A DNA stretch of 23,023 nucleotides from Didymodactylos carnosus (GCA_905250885.1 CAJNOQ010002699.1:1-23023), one strand, 5' to 3'; shown: positions 1-8,574, counted from the first letter of the stretch. Notes: generated by a model from the letters alone, not told the origin. Translations and numbers: made by a program.

Positions 1-118
1 AGCAACAACTGAAACGTTGTCAAACATTCTCTCGATTTATACTCTATGTTCTCCAGCGTATCACGCCGAAATTTTCTCTTTGGCTGCTGGTTCTTCAATG
101 ATCAAGGGGGAAAAAGCG

Positions 119-183
119 GACTCCTGGACTCCCATAGACTCCTATGGACTCCCATGGACTCCTATGGACTCCTGGACTCCTGA
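119..183. repeat. GGACTCC minisatellite
   Basis: About six imperfect copies of a 9-12-bp unit (GGACTCC followed by TAT, CAT or TG) run in tandem, ending near GAAGTCCAGCAGTCC, which contains the inverted unit GGACT/AGTCC. It gives an artificial open frame on the plus strand (repeated SWTP and DSYG residues) that should not be read as a gene. It sits exactly where the left arm of the inverted repeat ends. Confidence 0.8.
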
Positions 184-207
184 AGTCCAGCAGTCCAAGA
201 GCAAAGT

Positions 208-241
208 GTTCTTTTTTGGGAATCACTTCCCAAAAAAGAAC
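208..241. repeat. Perfect 15-bp hairpin
   Basis: GTTCTTTTTTGGGAA (208-222) is followed by the loop TCAC and its exact reverse complement at 227-241. It lies between the minisatellite and unrelated AT-rich sequence. It could be the tip of a foldback element or a chance AT-rich palindrome; no gene is attached to it. Confidence 0.8.
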
Positions 242-430
242 AAAACTGTTCATTTTTCGATATCATCCTGTCTCAAGGCTTTGTTAAACAGACGGTAGAG
301 AAACGTGTCGCGAGTACACCAAAAGACTGCGTTGCATTCCTGATAGTAATCTTCGAATTCTTGAATGAACCGTAGCTGAGCTTCGTTATCAGAATATGCT
401 GACGGCAGAATGCAATAATTTCCGATTCAC

Positions 431-895
431 TCATGATTCTTTAGAGACTAGAAAATCTCTTGTCAACTGTGAGTACATAAATGCGACTTCTTGCCTTTTC
501 GTGCCAGTGGTATCGGTCGAGGACGAAAAGTGAAAGTTAGAGACGGAGTCTATCACTAAAGGAAGGGACATTACGGCAGTGACAATGAAGTTATCGCTAG
601 CGAAACGCCTGTAACAGTAGTACTGACTGCATAGATCTTGAAGCAGTCCATTGACTAACGATTGGTAATCAGCATAGCTTCTGTGTAGTATTGAAGAACC
701 AGCAGTCAAAGAGAAAATTTCGGCGTGATACGCTGGAGAACATAGAGTATAAATCGAGAGAATGTTTGACAACGTTTCAGTTGTTGCTGCTGCTCTCCTT
801 ATGACTGCTTTACTCGCTTCATCCATGAATGATAAGGACAGAAGTAGATAGACTTTGGTGGATAAATCTTTGGTGTTCGTTAGAAAGAATATCAA
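431..895 (-). CDS. Unrecognised ORF, 154 codons
   Basis: An open minus-strand frame of about 154 residues with mixed, protein-like composition (MDEASKAVIRRAAATTETL near residue 24, a Tyr/Cys-rich middle, C-terminus FMYSQLTRDFLVSKES). I recognise no domain. The annotated start is uncertain, because the frame could continue from a spliced upstream exon. Residues around 43-67 are duplicated in inverted orientation at 1-99. It may be a fragment of a mobile-element protein or of a host gene; nothing in the sequence decides between them. No clear TATA or polyadenylation signal was identified. Confidence 0.3.
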   Translation of the reverse strand: MIFFLTNTKDLSTKVYLLLSLSFMDEASKAVIRRAAATTETLSNILSIYTLCSPAYHAEIFSLTAGSSILHRSYADYQSLVNGLLQDLCSQYYCYRRFASDNFIVTAVMSLPLVIDSVSNFHFSSSTDTTGTKRQEVAFMYSQLTRDFLVSKES

Positions 896-1029
896 TGCAT
901 TCGTTGAGAGTGTGACATAGTCTTAGTTTACCCGCGGGAATTCGAGTTTGTAAGTGAAGTACATTTTCGTTAAAATTAGCCACTCGATCCAAAAGCCAAG
1001 TTCTCTCGCTTCACCATCCTTATTTTGAT

Positions 1030-1421
1030 GAAGCCACGACGACGAATCACTGCGAATTCAAAACCGATACAACGCACTCGTGACCGCGGTAGAGAAGACA
1101 AGTGAAACCGTACTGGGGGCAAAGAGGAAAAAGAAAATCCCAAACTGGGTTTCAACCAAAACTCTAAGTCTCCCAGATGAACGAGACAGGGCCAGAAAGG
1201 TCTTTCGACAACAGAAAACACCAGCCGCACGATCTAAAAGACCATCCTTCTATCCTTTTCCATTTCTGACTTACACAGTGAACAATATGGGAAAAACACA
1301 TATTTTAGCAACATCTGCCATTGAAAACTGTAAATTTAAGCACGATATCTGATTGTTCAGACTTATTCTTTTAGTCTGTTTTGTAGATGAGGCTCTGGAC
1401 TATCTTTTACTTGTTAAGAGC
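1030..1421 (+). repeat. Left arm of 392-bp inverted repeat
   Basis: This is the exact-length reverse complement of 2253-2644: every checked position pairs with a constant coordinate sum of 3674, so there are no net indels. I found only two mismatches, both near the inner end (1406-1416). The arms enclose an 831-bp spacer. Both contain the same piece of a LINE ORF2. The high identity points to recent duplication or ongoing gene conversion between the arms. Confidence 0.92.
1032..1352 (+). pseudogene. LINE ORF2 linker fragment, left copy
   Basis: An open frame that repeats the protein of 2322-2792 but is truncated at its N-terminal side where the inverted repeat begins; an in-frame stop lies just upstream at 1029-1031. 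Visible residues include RIQNRYNALVTAVEKT, LGAKRKKKIPNWVSTKTL and DERDRARK, the pattern seen between the endonuclease and reverse transcriptase domains of non-LTR retrotransposons. It has no RT motif and ends in a stop after KFKHDI, so it is a dead fragment. Confidence 0.6.
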
Positions 1422-2252
1422 TTTCTGATAAAAACTTAACTCGGTTATATTTATTTTGAGTTCTGGTGAACTCTCGTAGAACGTTCGAAGGGTATCCGAT
1501 GTTGAATGTAGATGATGGATTATATATAGTAATCACTAGTTGTGACGATAGACTTAAACCCACTATCTCTGAGTCGCCAAAATTGTTTCGCAAAGTAAAA
1601 CTGACGTTTTCTTTTACGGCTTTCCAAACAGGAGGCAAATGATAGAATTTTCATCAGACAAAGTTGAGAGGGGCACAAACGATCCATCGAGGTGGATACT
1701 TCTTTGTCAAGGATTAATTTCTAAAAGAATTTTAATAGTTTTAACAAGTTATTTTAACAATACGTCGCGTAAAAGCTGAAACTGGAAGCGGCATCTTGAC
1801 TATTAGCATGATCGATCATCAGCACGTGACCGCAAACTTTGTTAAGGATTACTGGGGCGCAAACTTTTAATGGTAAATAGTCCTGAGTGTCTTCTACAAG
1901 AACAGGTACTTGGAAGTTCAACCTCGTTGCTGTACATTCGACAGAAAGCACTAGTGTGCGGCGAGATGTCGCTTTGGTTTGTACAGAGTTATAGAGCTCG
2001 ATTTCCTCTATCGTCTGACACAAACCGCAGATTTTTAGTACTTTGTTTGTCTTCACTACATCGATTCTATGGAACGGCCCAAAAATGCTGTCACAAGTTC
2101 GCGGTTCAATCCTGCAAAAGTCAAAAAAAAGGTCAGAAAGTCAGCTTTTCCCACTTGCTGTAGAGTGAGCTGATTTTTTCGTTCTGCTGGGTGCCCAGGA
2201 AAAAAATATTTTTTTGTAAAGTCTATATTTCCGCGAAATGTTAAAATACTGC
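1422..2252. other. Spacer between the 392-bp arms
   Basis: The 831-bp loop has two minus-strand open frames, 1414-1638 (74 codons) and 1754-2056 (100 codons). The second has a plausible protein texture (KICGLCQTIEEIELYNSV, then LVEDTQDYLPLKVCAPVI), but I recognise no family. The overlapping plus-strand frame at 1870-2163 looks like a shadow. The frames may be exons or relics of cargo caught between the arms. Confidence 0.4.
1754..2056 (-). CDS. Unrecognised ORF in the inverted-repeat loop
   Basis: About 100 residues, with a CxxC pair near the start (KICGLCQTIEEIE), a hydrophilic middle and the segment LKVCAPVILNKVCGHVLMID. No known domain is apparent. It lies inside the loop of the 392-bp inverted repeat, so it could be element cargo, an exon of a host gene interrupted by repeats, or chance. 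Translation start and splicing cannot be fixed. Confidence 0.25.
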   Translation of the reverse strand: MKTNKVLKICGLCQTIEEIELYNSVQTKATSRRTLVLSVECTATRLNFQVPVLVEDTQDYLPLKVCAPVILNKVCGHVLMIDHANSQDAASSFSFYATYC

Positions 2253-2644
2253 GCTCTTCACAAGTGAAAGATAGTCCAGAGCCTCATCTACAAAACAGAC
2301 TAAAAGAATAAGTCTGAACAATCAGATATCGTGCTTAAATTTACAGTTTTCAATGGCAGATGTTGCTAAAATATGTGTTTTTCCCATATTGTTCACTGTG
2401 TAAGTCAGAAATGGAAAAGGATAGAAGGATGGTCTTTTAGATCGTGCGGCTGGTGTTTTCTGTTGTCGAAAGACCTTTCTGGCCCTGTCTCGTTCATCTG
2501 GGAGACTTAGAGTTTTGGTTGAAACCCAGTTTGGGATTTTCTTTTTCCTCTTTGCCCCCAGTACGGTTTCACTTGTCTTCTCTACCGCGGTCACGAGTGC
2601 GTTGTATCGGTTTTGAATTCGCAGTGATTCGTCGTCGTGGCTTC
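2253..2644 (-). repeat. Right arm of 392-bp inverted repeat
   Basis: Reverse complement of 1030-1421. At its outer end (2645 onward) the LINE reading frame continues without a break, whereas the left arm stops being LINE-like at 1030. The right copy is therefore probably the source and the left copy the inverted duplicate. Confidence 0.92.
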
Positions 2645-2792
2645 CAGGTTGGAATAGGGCTGAAAAGCGGTTTTCAATGTCAATGTTGAACTTGTCTTGA
2701 TCGATCGGATTCTTTAGCAACTCCCAGTTGTATTTAATTCTCTTATCCTTTTGATGGATCTGTGTTCGAATTCTGCTTTTGACTGACCTAAC
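2322..2792 (-). pseudogene. LINE ORF2 fragment, endonuclease/RT linker
   Basis: The open minus-strand frame runs from an upstream stop at 2793-2795 to the stop at 2322. In order it shows RIKYNWELLKNPIDQDKF, IDIENRFSALF, RIQNRYNALVTAVEKT, PNWVSTKTLSL and RDRARK. In non-LTR retrotransposons this layout (F-x-NRF-x-L, then a helix pair, W-x-S/T-x-T-L, then an Arg-rich R-x-R-A-R/K) follows the apurinic endonuclease and precedes the RT. No RT catalytic motif follows. Upstream of 2792 the frame is broken by stops, although short endonuclease-like pieces may persist. I infer a truncated, inactive RTE- or CR1-type copy. Confidence 0.6.
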
Positions 2793-2795
2793 TTA

Positions 2796-3451
2796 GAATA
2801 TGGACGGTCAAAACTGCGAGTCTAACTCTTGCTGGCCGAATTCAGAACGTGATGGGCCAAAAGTTGAATTTTAATTTTGACCAGGGCAGAACCGAAAGGA
2901 AGAGGTACGGTCCAATCTGATTTTGAGTGAAAATGATCGGAAATGCTTTCCTTTTCACTTCCCAACACTTTCCACTTTCAAAAATTTCTTCTGGTGTCTT
3001 TCAAACGAAAATTACTTTTCATTTTTCGCCTCATCCTTTCAGAACCGGAATGCTTTATATATAGAAAGGCAGAGGATACTGTTTTGGATAGCCCGAAGAC
3101 TTTTCTGTCAGATGAGGTCATATCACCGTTTCATGAGAAAATTTGATGACAGGGTTTCTGGAAAACCTGACCGCTAGAAAACCAAGTCCTTGGTTTTTTT
3201 GGTCAGAAGATTTTACAAGCCATACAGCCTGATAGAGCAAAGAATTCTGAGGAAAATAAGACATCTACATGCTGTCTATAAGGCTTTTTCACGCAACTGC
3301 AAGCGATTTATGTAAAATGATTATAGTTTATGGCTTAAGGTTAGTATTGGTCACATCAGGTCAAGAAATAAACGGCAATTAATTGACGGTTATACAATCG
3401 TCGGAAGTACACTTGCATTAGCTACATAAGCATATAATACATTACAAATAG
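2796..3451. other. No gene recognised
   Basis: AT-rich sequence with pyrimidine-rich tracts around 2943-3040. Open frames at 2923-3177 and 2943-3146 overlap in different frames and have low-complexity Phe/Ser-rich translations, so I do not call them. The first 100 bases may hold decayed LINE sequence upstream of the fragment at 2322-2792. Confidence 0.4.
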
Positions 3452-3619
3452 CTGGTATTAGAGAAAAAGAACGACAACCAGTTGAACACATTCAAGCCAA
3501 TGATGCAGCAAATTTTACAGTCAGCAGTAGCCAATATCATATCTCTCACAGAAAATCAAGCAGCTATAGTTGATTTCAAACACGCCATTCAATGGCTATG
3601 TTTCAAGATGACGTTATGA
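3452..3619 (+). pseudogene. Short helix-like coding remnant
   Basis: An open plus-strand frame of 55 codons containing MMQQILQSAVANIISLTENQ followed by AAIVDFKHAIQWLCFKMTL and a stop, entered from a stop at about 3449. The regular spacing of Leu, Ile and Val suggests a helical or coiled-coil segment. No family is recognised and the frame is closed on both sides, so it is either one exon or a relic. Confidence 0.2.
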
Positions 3620-4289
3620 CTCTCTTACCATTATAGCTTTTCGCTCATTAAAATCCGTGCAAATACATATCTTTCTCTTTTTAGTTTTATTGAAAGAGAA
3701 AAAGTTAGAAAAGATCAGTACAATAATGAGGAGAAGGAGGTGAACCCATTGTATCTTTACATCATTGACTGCGGACAAAGGACAGGACAAGAAATACATA
3801 TAAAACAAGTGACAAGGACAACATAAAAAAGACAAGTACAGACAAAATAAAGACAAAAAGTAAAGAATGAAGAAATTGAGAATTAGAAATTGAGAAGAAG
3901 TTGATATAAGCTGTATTATATTAGGTAATGAAGAGAAGAAGAAAAATAAAAATGAAAACAACTACTGAATGGACACATGATTAGAACAAAAAGAAAGAGG
4001 AAAAAAAACTCATGAGATCATTTCGACTGTTCTATAAAATAGGTGGAATCTAGAAAATCTGGTAAAAGTAGAGGTTCAGAATCTTACAACGCTTCCCCGA
4101 GCGAACCGAAAAATTTCCCCGAAATGAAACTGAAACGTTGGCATTTCTGTTTTAGTTTAGAGAGGTATCAACGATGTTCATCTAAAAAATGAGAAAATAG
4201 CCTGTTAGGTGTTTTGTTGACTGTAAGCAAAGTTCTTAACTGCATACTGTTCAAATAGATCGTGGTGAAGAAAGACGAACGGTTTGTTG
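3620..4289. other. No gene; purine-rich AT DNA
   Basis: Long A/G-rich runs at 3690-4010 (GAAAAAG, GAGAAGAAG, GACAAG motifs) make an apparent minus-strand frame at 3614-3961 whose Leu/Phe/Ser-only product is a composition artefact. The 4060-4200 part contains TTCCCCGAGCG and TTTCCCCGAAATG, motifs with a partial echo at 8366. No clear end of the adjacent hAT-like element was found. Confidence 0.4.
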
Positions 4290-5326
4290 TTATCGGAGAC
4301 GATGCAACCCAACAGAGTCAGGACGTATTAAACTCCAGACACGATACATTTCTATTTTATTAAAAAAGAACCAATGCTTATCTTGAAGGCGGTTAAAATA
4401 AAGATCTAATGATTCTTCGATAAATTGCGTTGCTAAGTGGAGAAGTGGAGCATTCCAATGGATTAAAACTTCATCGTTCAATGAGTCATGATCTGACGCT
4501 CGATTTTGATGGATATGGATCTTCATTACTGAAGCTGCACATTCACAGACTGCTTCGCTTCTAACTTTGAGAATCATTAAAGAATAAAAATACAAAAATT
4601 CTTCGATTTTGTTTGCTAATATTTCAGATGTAAAATAAGTTTTCATGACGAGTGTAGACACCACTTTATCCTTTCTCATCCATAAATCCCTCATATTTTG
4701 TCTTGAATTTCATGTAGAAAACTTGTTTTCCATAACTGATATTGATCGCGAACTATATCGAAATCAATATTTAATGTTAACGGTGCATTTTGTTTTGTAA
4801 ATAATATAAGATCATCCAATTCTTTGACTCCATATTGTGGATATACCTTTGGATCCGAAGTAAAAAGCTGCGCAGGGTCCAGGCAGTTTCTCATTGATAT
4901 TACTACAGATGGTGTTTCGGCAAATCTTTGTTTGATCGATTTCATAAAATCTTCACACAATCATGCCAAGCGTGTTCTTATTTTTTCGGTTGGGTCTTCC
5001 AAACCATATTCTGAACGACCTCTTGTAATTGGCCTTTCTTTAAAAATGCCCAGTTTTAGATCTTCATAATACATTTGTAAATACGTATTTTCAATATTTT
5101 CTTTTTCAACATTATTTCTGTCATTGTTACTCTCTGGTTCAATTCCATCATTATCAGGAAATATTGGCGATTCGCGATCGAATGCCATTGTACCACCGCA
5201 TGCACCATTATCGTCACTAATGCTGTTCATTTCTTGAGTAACATTTGATTCGTTTGGTACAGGATGCTTTAATAGGATTGAATAAAATTATAATGCTTCG
5301 TACAACTCGTCAAGCGCTTCATAAAT
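4290..5326 (-). pseudogene. hAT-like transposase C-terminal part
   Basis: The frame passes through two in-frame stops (TAA 5288-5290, TGA 4961-4963) and a frameshift at about 4691. An acidic linker (ISDDNGACGGTMAFDRESP...) is followed by KSIKQRFAETPSVVISMRNC and LDPAQLFTSDPKVYPQYGV, a pattern like the D-P-R/A stretch before the hAT C-terminal block. Then come KVRSEAVCECAASVMKIHI and LNDEVLIHWNAPLLHLA, resembling the S-x-x-x-E...S C-terminal helices. The ATGA overlap at 4691-4694 marks the frame change. Confidence 0.55.
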
Positions 5327-5558
5327 CTGCCAAGGATATACATTCACTTTTTGAACAAACAATGAACACCTAACGATATATTTGTAAATAACACATAAAG
5401 CAATTAATATACAAACAAAATTGATCGATTTCATTTCATCAAGCTAAATGAAAATTGCAAAAGTGGATGAAAGAAATGGAAATATGCTCAATTCAAAATC
5501 TTGTTATTAGTGGCTGTTAAGTGTGACTTTTTCTAAAGCAAGCGATAGTATAACTTAC
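5327..5558 (-). other. Probable 232-bp intron
   Basis: The donor GTAAGT at 5558-5553 and an acceptor TTGGCAG ending at 5327 join two phase-0 exons: ...INDLASPK continues as IYEALDELYEAL before a TAA at 5288-5290. The interior is AT-rich and stop-rich. The phase agreement supports a real intron; the TAA directly downstream shows later decay. Confidence 0.45.
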
Positions 5559-5897
5559 TTTGGGAGATGCAAGATCATTAATTCTGTTGTAACTACTATC
5601 GTCTTCTTCTTGTGAATGCATTCTTGTTCTTGCACTAATATTTCCATGCATTAAATCATTTCCCACGCTAGATTTTTCATGAAGTTTATAAAGTACAGCC
5701 CAATCTCGAAAAATAGTTTCGTACACTCGTCTTTCCGAGCTAACAAATCTGGTTTCGTGGAATCGTCTGAGATCAAGTATATCTTCATCCAATTCATCCG
5801 CTGTTTCAATGAGTTGTTCATATGATTTCCCATAACTGTATGTATTGTTTCATTAAGTTTGAACATAGTTTTATGAATGATGTTAACCACATATAAC
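5559..5897 (-). pseudogene. hAT-like transposase middle section
   Basis: Two frames joined by a one-base loss near 5826. The first gives NIIHKTMFKLNETIHTVM. The second gives GKSYEQLIETADELDEDI and then RRFHETRFVSSERRVYETIF and RDWAVLYKLHE. The segments G-K-S-Y/W...L and C/H-x-T-R-W/F...V-x-x-I...W-x-x-L are typical of the insertion that follows the second Asp in hAT proteins. It ends at CCCAAA followed by GTAAGT (5558-5553), a strong splice donor. Confidence 0.55.
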
Positions 5898-6373
5898 TTC
5901 TTTTCTTCTTTAAATCATTAACAGCAAGTCCAATTAAATGGGCTGGATCCCATGATAAACATAACCAATCAACATTCATTCCAATTTCATCATATAAATG
6001 TTTATCAATGTTTAAGTGAAGATATGCACCATCTACCGCACCACCAACCAGTTGTTGCTGCAGAGTGAACTGTGACAGTCCGAACGTTTGTAACACTTCA
6101 ACACAATTTGTTGCTAGTTCTTTTCCAGTTAATTCAGACAAACATAATGGCGATGGCGCTTTTAAATATATTGGCGTAATTTCTCCATCTATTATCGTTA
6201 GTATCATTGTAATCTGAACCGATCGTCGAAGAAATGTTGCTTTGTCAACTGTAATAGGAAAAGCTGGTCGGTGTTTTGTTATGGGATTAGGTGTTTCTAA
6301 ATAGTGTGTAACCCAACTTATAATAATATCTGCCATCACCGTACGTATTCTATCAAAAAACCACTTGCTATGC
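5818..6373 (-). pseudogene. hAT-like transposase core
   Basis: This is the longest piece, about 185 codons including the HSKWFFDRIRTVMADIII lead-in. ITVDKATFLRRSVQITMIL fits the first catalytic Asp strand of RNase H-like hAT transposases. GGAVDGAYLHLNIDKHLYDE fits the second Asp region (usually T/S-D-G/N-A). WLCLSWDPAHLIGLAVNDL fits the H-x-L-x-L helix where most hATs have C-x-x-H-x-L-N-L. After DLKKKR the frame becomes wrong: the sensible continuation (NIIHKTMFKLNETIHTVM) lies in the frame of 5651-5890, across a purine-rich tract that probably gained or lost a base. Confidence 0.6.
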
Positions 6374-6435
6374 CTACAGAGAAGACAACCATCTCATCAC
6401 ATAAAGAAAAACAGTTTATCAAATCAATTACTAAC
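6374..6435 (-). other. Probable 62-bp intron
   Basis: On the minus strand the donor GTTAGT (6435-6430) and the acceptor CTCTGTAG (ending 6374) enclose 62 bp of T-rich DNA. Coding resumes with HSKWFFDRIRTVMADIII in the transposase core frame. The phases differ by one base, so either a small indel has occurred or the splice site is slightly elsewhere. Its length matches the short introns common in compact invertebrate genomes. Confidence 0.5.
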
Positions 6436-6742
6436 CGATAAGTACCAAGGGCGCACCACATAAGTCCATCAGATTTAAACTCTCTTCAAATTTTAAGCCA
6501 CCTAATCCACTTCTAATACAAAATAATGCACACCTTCCAACGTTCATTCCAGCAATACGGTTCTTTTTCAAAAAATCTTCAAAATATTGCTTTCTGTTTA
6601 GTTCTTCTTCGCTGCACCAAATATGTAGCTTGCTTTCTAGATGTGTTTTTAGATGACTTTTGAAATTACGAAATTCACGTGACATCGGCTGATCTCGCAA
6701 TTGTTTGACAAAACACAAAATGTCCAAATGAAGCCTTAACAC
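6436..6742 (-). pseudogene. hAT-like fragment: zinc-finger His half and linker
   Basis: Translates to REFRNFKSHLKTHLESKLH followed by FLKKNRIAGMNVGRCALFCI and a loop ending LCGAPLVLI. The His spacing (H-x3-H-x5-H) completes the CETC motif of the neighbouring frame. The open frame stops at TAG 6431-6433, inside a GTTAGT donor at 6430-6435, so I read the stop as intronic. Confidence 0.5.
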
Positions 6743-7178
6743 CCCGGATTATACTTGATGGTGCTCCATTTTTGAAAGTTGAACACGTTTCACACAGAAC
6801 AAGCCCAAGATCATCACGTATTCGAAGACATTTGATTAAACATAAATCATCCGATGTTTTTACGCGTTCTAATAATTTGTCAACGACCGCTTCATTCGTA
6901 TTAAAGAGAGGAGGTGATTGTGATATTGACGAAGCACCAGAATGAGAATTTTCCATCTGATGTGTTATCTTGTTTAATTGCTTTTGTATATCAATTAACT
7001 GTGAATGCATACTAGAGAGAGTCGTTGAAGAACATGTGTACGAAGCTGACACAAGCGGTGAATTGAGCATAGAAAAATCACTATTGGTTGATTGCGTGCT
7101 ACTGGGAGTTCTTGATTGATCATCAAGAACTGTGCCATCGTCAACATTAGATGGAAGAATATTCGGCGTATTTCTGAA
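6675..7178 (-). pseudogene. hAT-like N-terminus with zinc-finger CxxC
   Basis: The frame extends upstream of the first ATG to about 7178, where TTTCAG could be a splice acceptor. It holds a Ser/Thr-rich stretch, a helical segment (SMHSQLIDIQKQLNKITHQM) and LGLVLCETCSTF, the CxxC half of a zinc finger. The His half (FKSHLKTHLESKLH) is in another frame at 6431-6742, which shows a frameshift inside the finger. Confidence 0.5.
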
Positions 7179-7698
7179 AGGTGGAGAAACTGTGGTTGCT
7201 GTGTGATATTGTGTTGAAAAAAAAGGATTTCGATTTATTGACTAAATTTGCTTCAGTGTGATAGCATTAAAAAGATAAAATTAAAATTCAGCACATTAAA
7301 ATACAAATTAAAATTGTAATGTAGAGTATGTTTGTACGTAATACTTTACAAAAGATAGTAACAGTAAGCGTATATGTGCAATGTAACATAAGGGAAGAAA
7401 AAGATTTCGTGATATTCATTTTTTTTCCTTTCTGTAATAAGCATCGCCTTATTGTTGTTACCCATACAACTACGTGTATCAGCAGAAAGAAAAGCAAAAA
7501 GAAATAACTAGACAAAAGTGAATAGATTAAATGTAAAAAGCCTACGTAAAGTATTTTGTGCAAACAAATCGTACACCACAATTTTAATTTCTATTTCCAT
7601 TTGCTCCATTTTAATTTTAACTTCTTAATGTTATCTTATTGAAGAACATTTATTTGAAAAAGACATCATTTCAGTTTCTCTTTTGAAGACAATATGAA
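7179..7698. other. No gene; AT-rich flank of hAT-like locus
   Basis: Could hold the 5' end of the hAT-like gene, but no upstream exon or start is clear. The minus-strand frame at 7288-7581 gives a Leu/Phe/Ile-rich translation typical of AT-rich noncoding DNA. Confidence 0.35.
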
Positions 7699-7705
7699 TC
7701 CTACT
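7699..7705. repeat. Left target-site duplication TCCTACT
   Basis: The same 7 bp occurs at 8243-8249, immediately outside the other end of the 7706-8242 element. Confidence 0.75.
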
Positions 7706-8242
7706 GGGATTCCCGAATTTCGCCAATAAGACTTTCGCCAACAGAACATTCGCCAATGGCGAAAGTGCTGCAGTTTATTGGCGAAAGTTCAGTAGACGTT
7801 CGCCAATTGGTGAAAGTACAAGAACACTTCGGCGAAAGTCCAATGGACTAAAAATCAGTACTTTATTGGCGAATATCCAGACATTTATTGGCGATATTCC
7901 AGCATACTTTCATTGATTATCAAGAAAGGATGTCGATTTGAGATATGTGGAGACTGACACAGATCAAGCTCTAGTATCAATGACAATAAAACAATAGTTG
8001 AAATTTTTTCATTACAAATTTAAGTTACGCTGTAACTGGCGAAAGTGTGAGAAATGCACTGGCAGAAGTACAGTGGACATTCGACAATTGGCGAAGTTCT
8101 GTGGGATACATTGGCAAAAGTCATGTGGACTCTCGCCAATAGGCAAAAATCCATAAGGTATGTTGGTGAAAGTACGATGGAATTTCGCCATCGGCGAATG
8201 GCCAGTTGGCGAAAGTCTTATTGGCGAAGTTCCGGTAACCCG
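7706..8242. mobile_element. Non-autonomous foldback/MITE with TTGGCGAA subrepeats
   Basis: The 537-bp element is flanked by TCCTACT on both sides. The left end GGGATTCCCGAATTTCGCC pairs with the inverted right end GGGTTACCGGAACTTCGCC, and similarity continues through AATAAGACTTTCGCCAAC, giving about 37 bp of terminal inverted repeat with four mismatches. Inside, more than a dozen variants of GGCGAAAGT or its complement recur, many spaced 22-23 bp apart (7758/7780, 7809/7831, 7868/7890, 8039/8061, 8142/8165), and several form the palindrome CGCCAATTGG. No transposase is encoded. A 7-bp duplication is unlike the 8 bp of hAT; among known families, Galileo and 1360 of the P superfamily make 7 bp, but the assignment here is only inference. 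Confidence 0.85.
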
Positions 8243-8249
8243 TCCTACT
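8243..8249. repeat. Right target-site duplication TCCTACT
   Basis: Matches 7699-7705 exactly. One extra base (8242) lies between the aligned terminal repeat and the duplication. Confidence 0.75.
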
Positions 8250-8553
8250 CGAGATACTCGGACTCGCTGTAAGCCTGAAGACAGTATTCAACATTTTCAA
8301 AACTTTCCCTAAAATATTTTTTTCCTACAGAAGTACTATGAATTGAAAATTTCGCCACGGTCATCATTTTCTTCCCCGAGCGCCGCTCGCACTTAAGACA
8401 TGATTCTGAACCTCTGGTAAAAGTATAACAAATAAAAGCAAAATCAGGAAAAGGCAAAGAAAAAGAACAAGAACTGAAGAGGAGAAGGGTAAATATGGCA
8501 TAATGGAGACAGATTAAGAGATTGTTTGGGGTTCAAAAACGTTCAGTATTTTA
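8250..8553. other. No gene recognised
   Basis: AT-rich with a short C/G-rich patch at 8364-8400 (TTCCCCGAGCGCCGC). The minus-strand frame 8245-8457 has no recognisable content. Confidence 0.35.
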
Positions 8554-8574
8554 CATATAATATATATATATATA
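8554..8574. repeat. TA microsatellite
   Basis: An (AT)n run lying about 60 bp past the stop codon of the LINE ORF2 fragment, on its 3' side. Some LINE clades end in short tandem repeats rather than poly(A), so it could be the 3' tail of that copy. Confidence 0.7.

Larger units (their letters stand above)
1..788. repeat. 99-bp inverted repeat, arms 1-99 and 690-788
   Basis: Bases 1-99 are the reverse complement of 690-788 with one mismatch seen (near 86). The right arm lies inside the open frame at 431-895 (minus). The left arm therefore encodes the same peptide on the plus strand, including YTLCSPAYHAEIFSL, but loses similarity just after base 99, where a minisatellite starts. This looks like a partial inverted duplication of the right-hand sequence. 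The window starts at the arm edge, so the repeat may extend further left. Confidence 0.85.
4290..7178 (-). pseudogene. Decayed hAT-like transposase gene (whole locus)
   Basis: Minus-strand fragments read in order as one protein: a Ser/Gln-rich N-terminus, a CxxC...H zinc finger, an RNase H-like core and a hAT-like C-terminal block. The lesions visible are a frameshift at about 6690-6745, an apparent intron at 6374-6435 with mismatched phase, frameshifts at about 5890-5910 and 5820-5830, an in-frame TAA at 5288-5290, an in-frame TGA at 4961-4963, and a frameshift at about 4691. hAT proteins cut and paste DNA and leave 8-bp duplications. I could not find convincing TIRs or duplications around the locus, so it may be a truncated element or a decayed domesticated gene. 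Family assignment rests on motif order, not on a search. Confidence 0.6.

Noticed and set aside
17..298. 93-codon plus-strand ORF
   Set aside because: It translates the inverted copy of another frame, then the GGACTCC minisatellite and the hairpin; there is no independent coding signal.
976..1230. Minus-strand ORF of 84 codons, and its twin at 2444-2689
   Set aside because: Antisense shadow of the LINE fragment; it appears twice only because it lies in the inverted repeat.
2090..2120. Possible tRNA B-box (GGTTCAATCC)
   Set aside because: No matching A-box, cloverleaf or anticodon arm could be assembled around it.
3614..3961. 115-codon minus-strand ORF rich in Leu/Phe/Ser
   Set aside because: It mirrors a homopurine tract on the plus strand; composition alone explains the open frame.
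7706..8242. CRISPR-like regular repeats
   Set aside because: Repeats are short, degenerate, in both orientations, with no conserved spacer length, and lie between terminal inverted repeats in a eukaryotic context.
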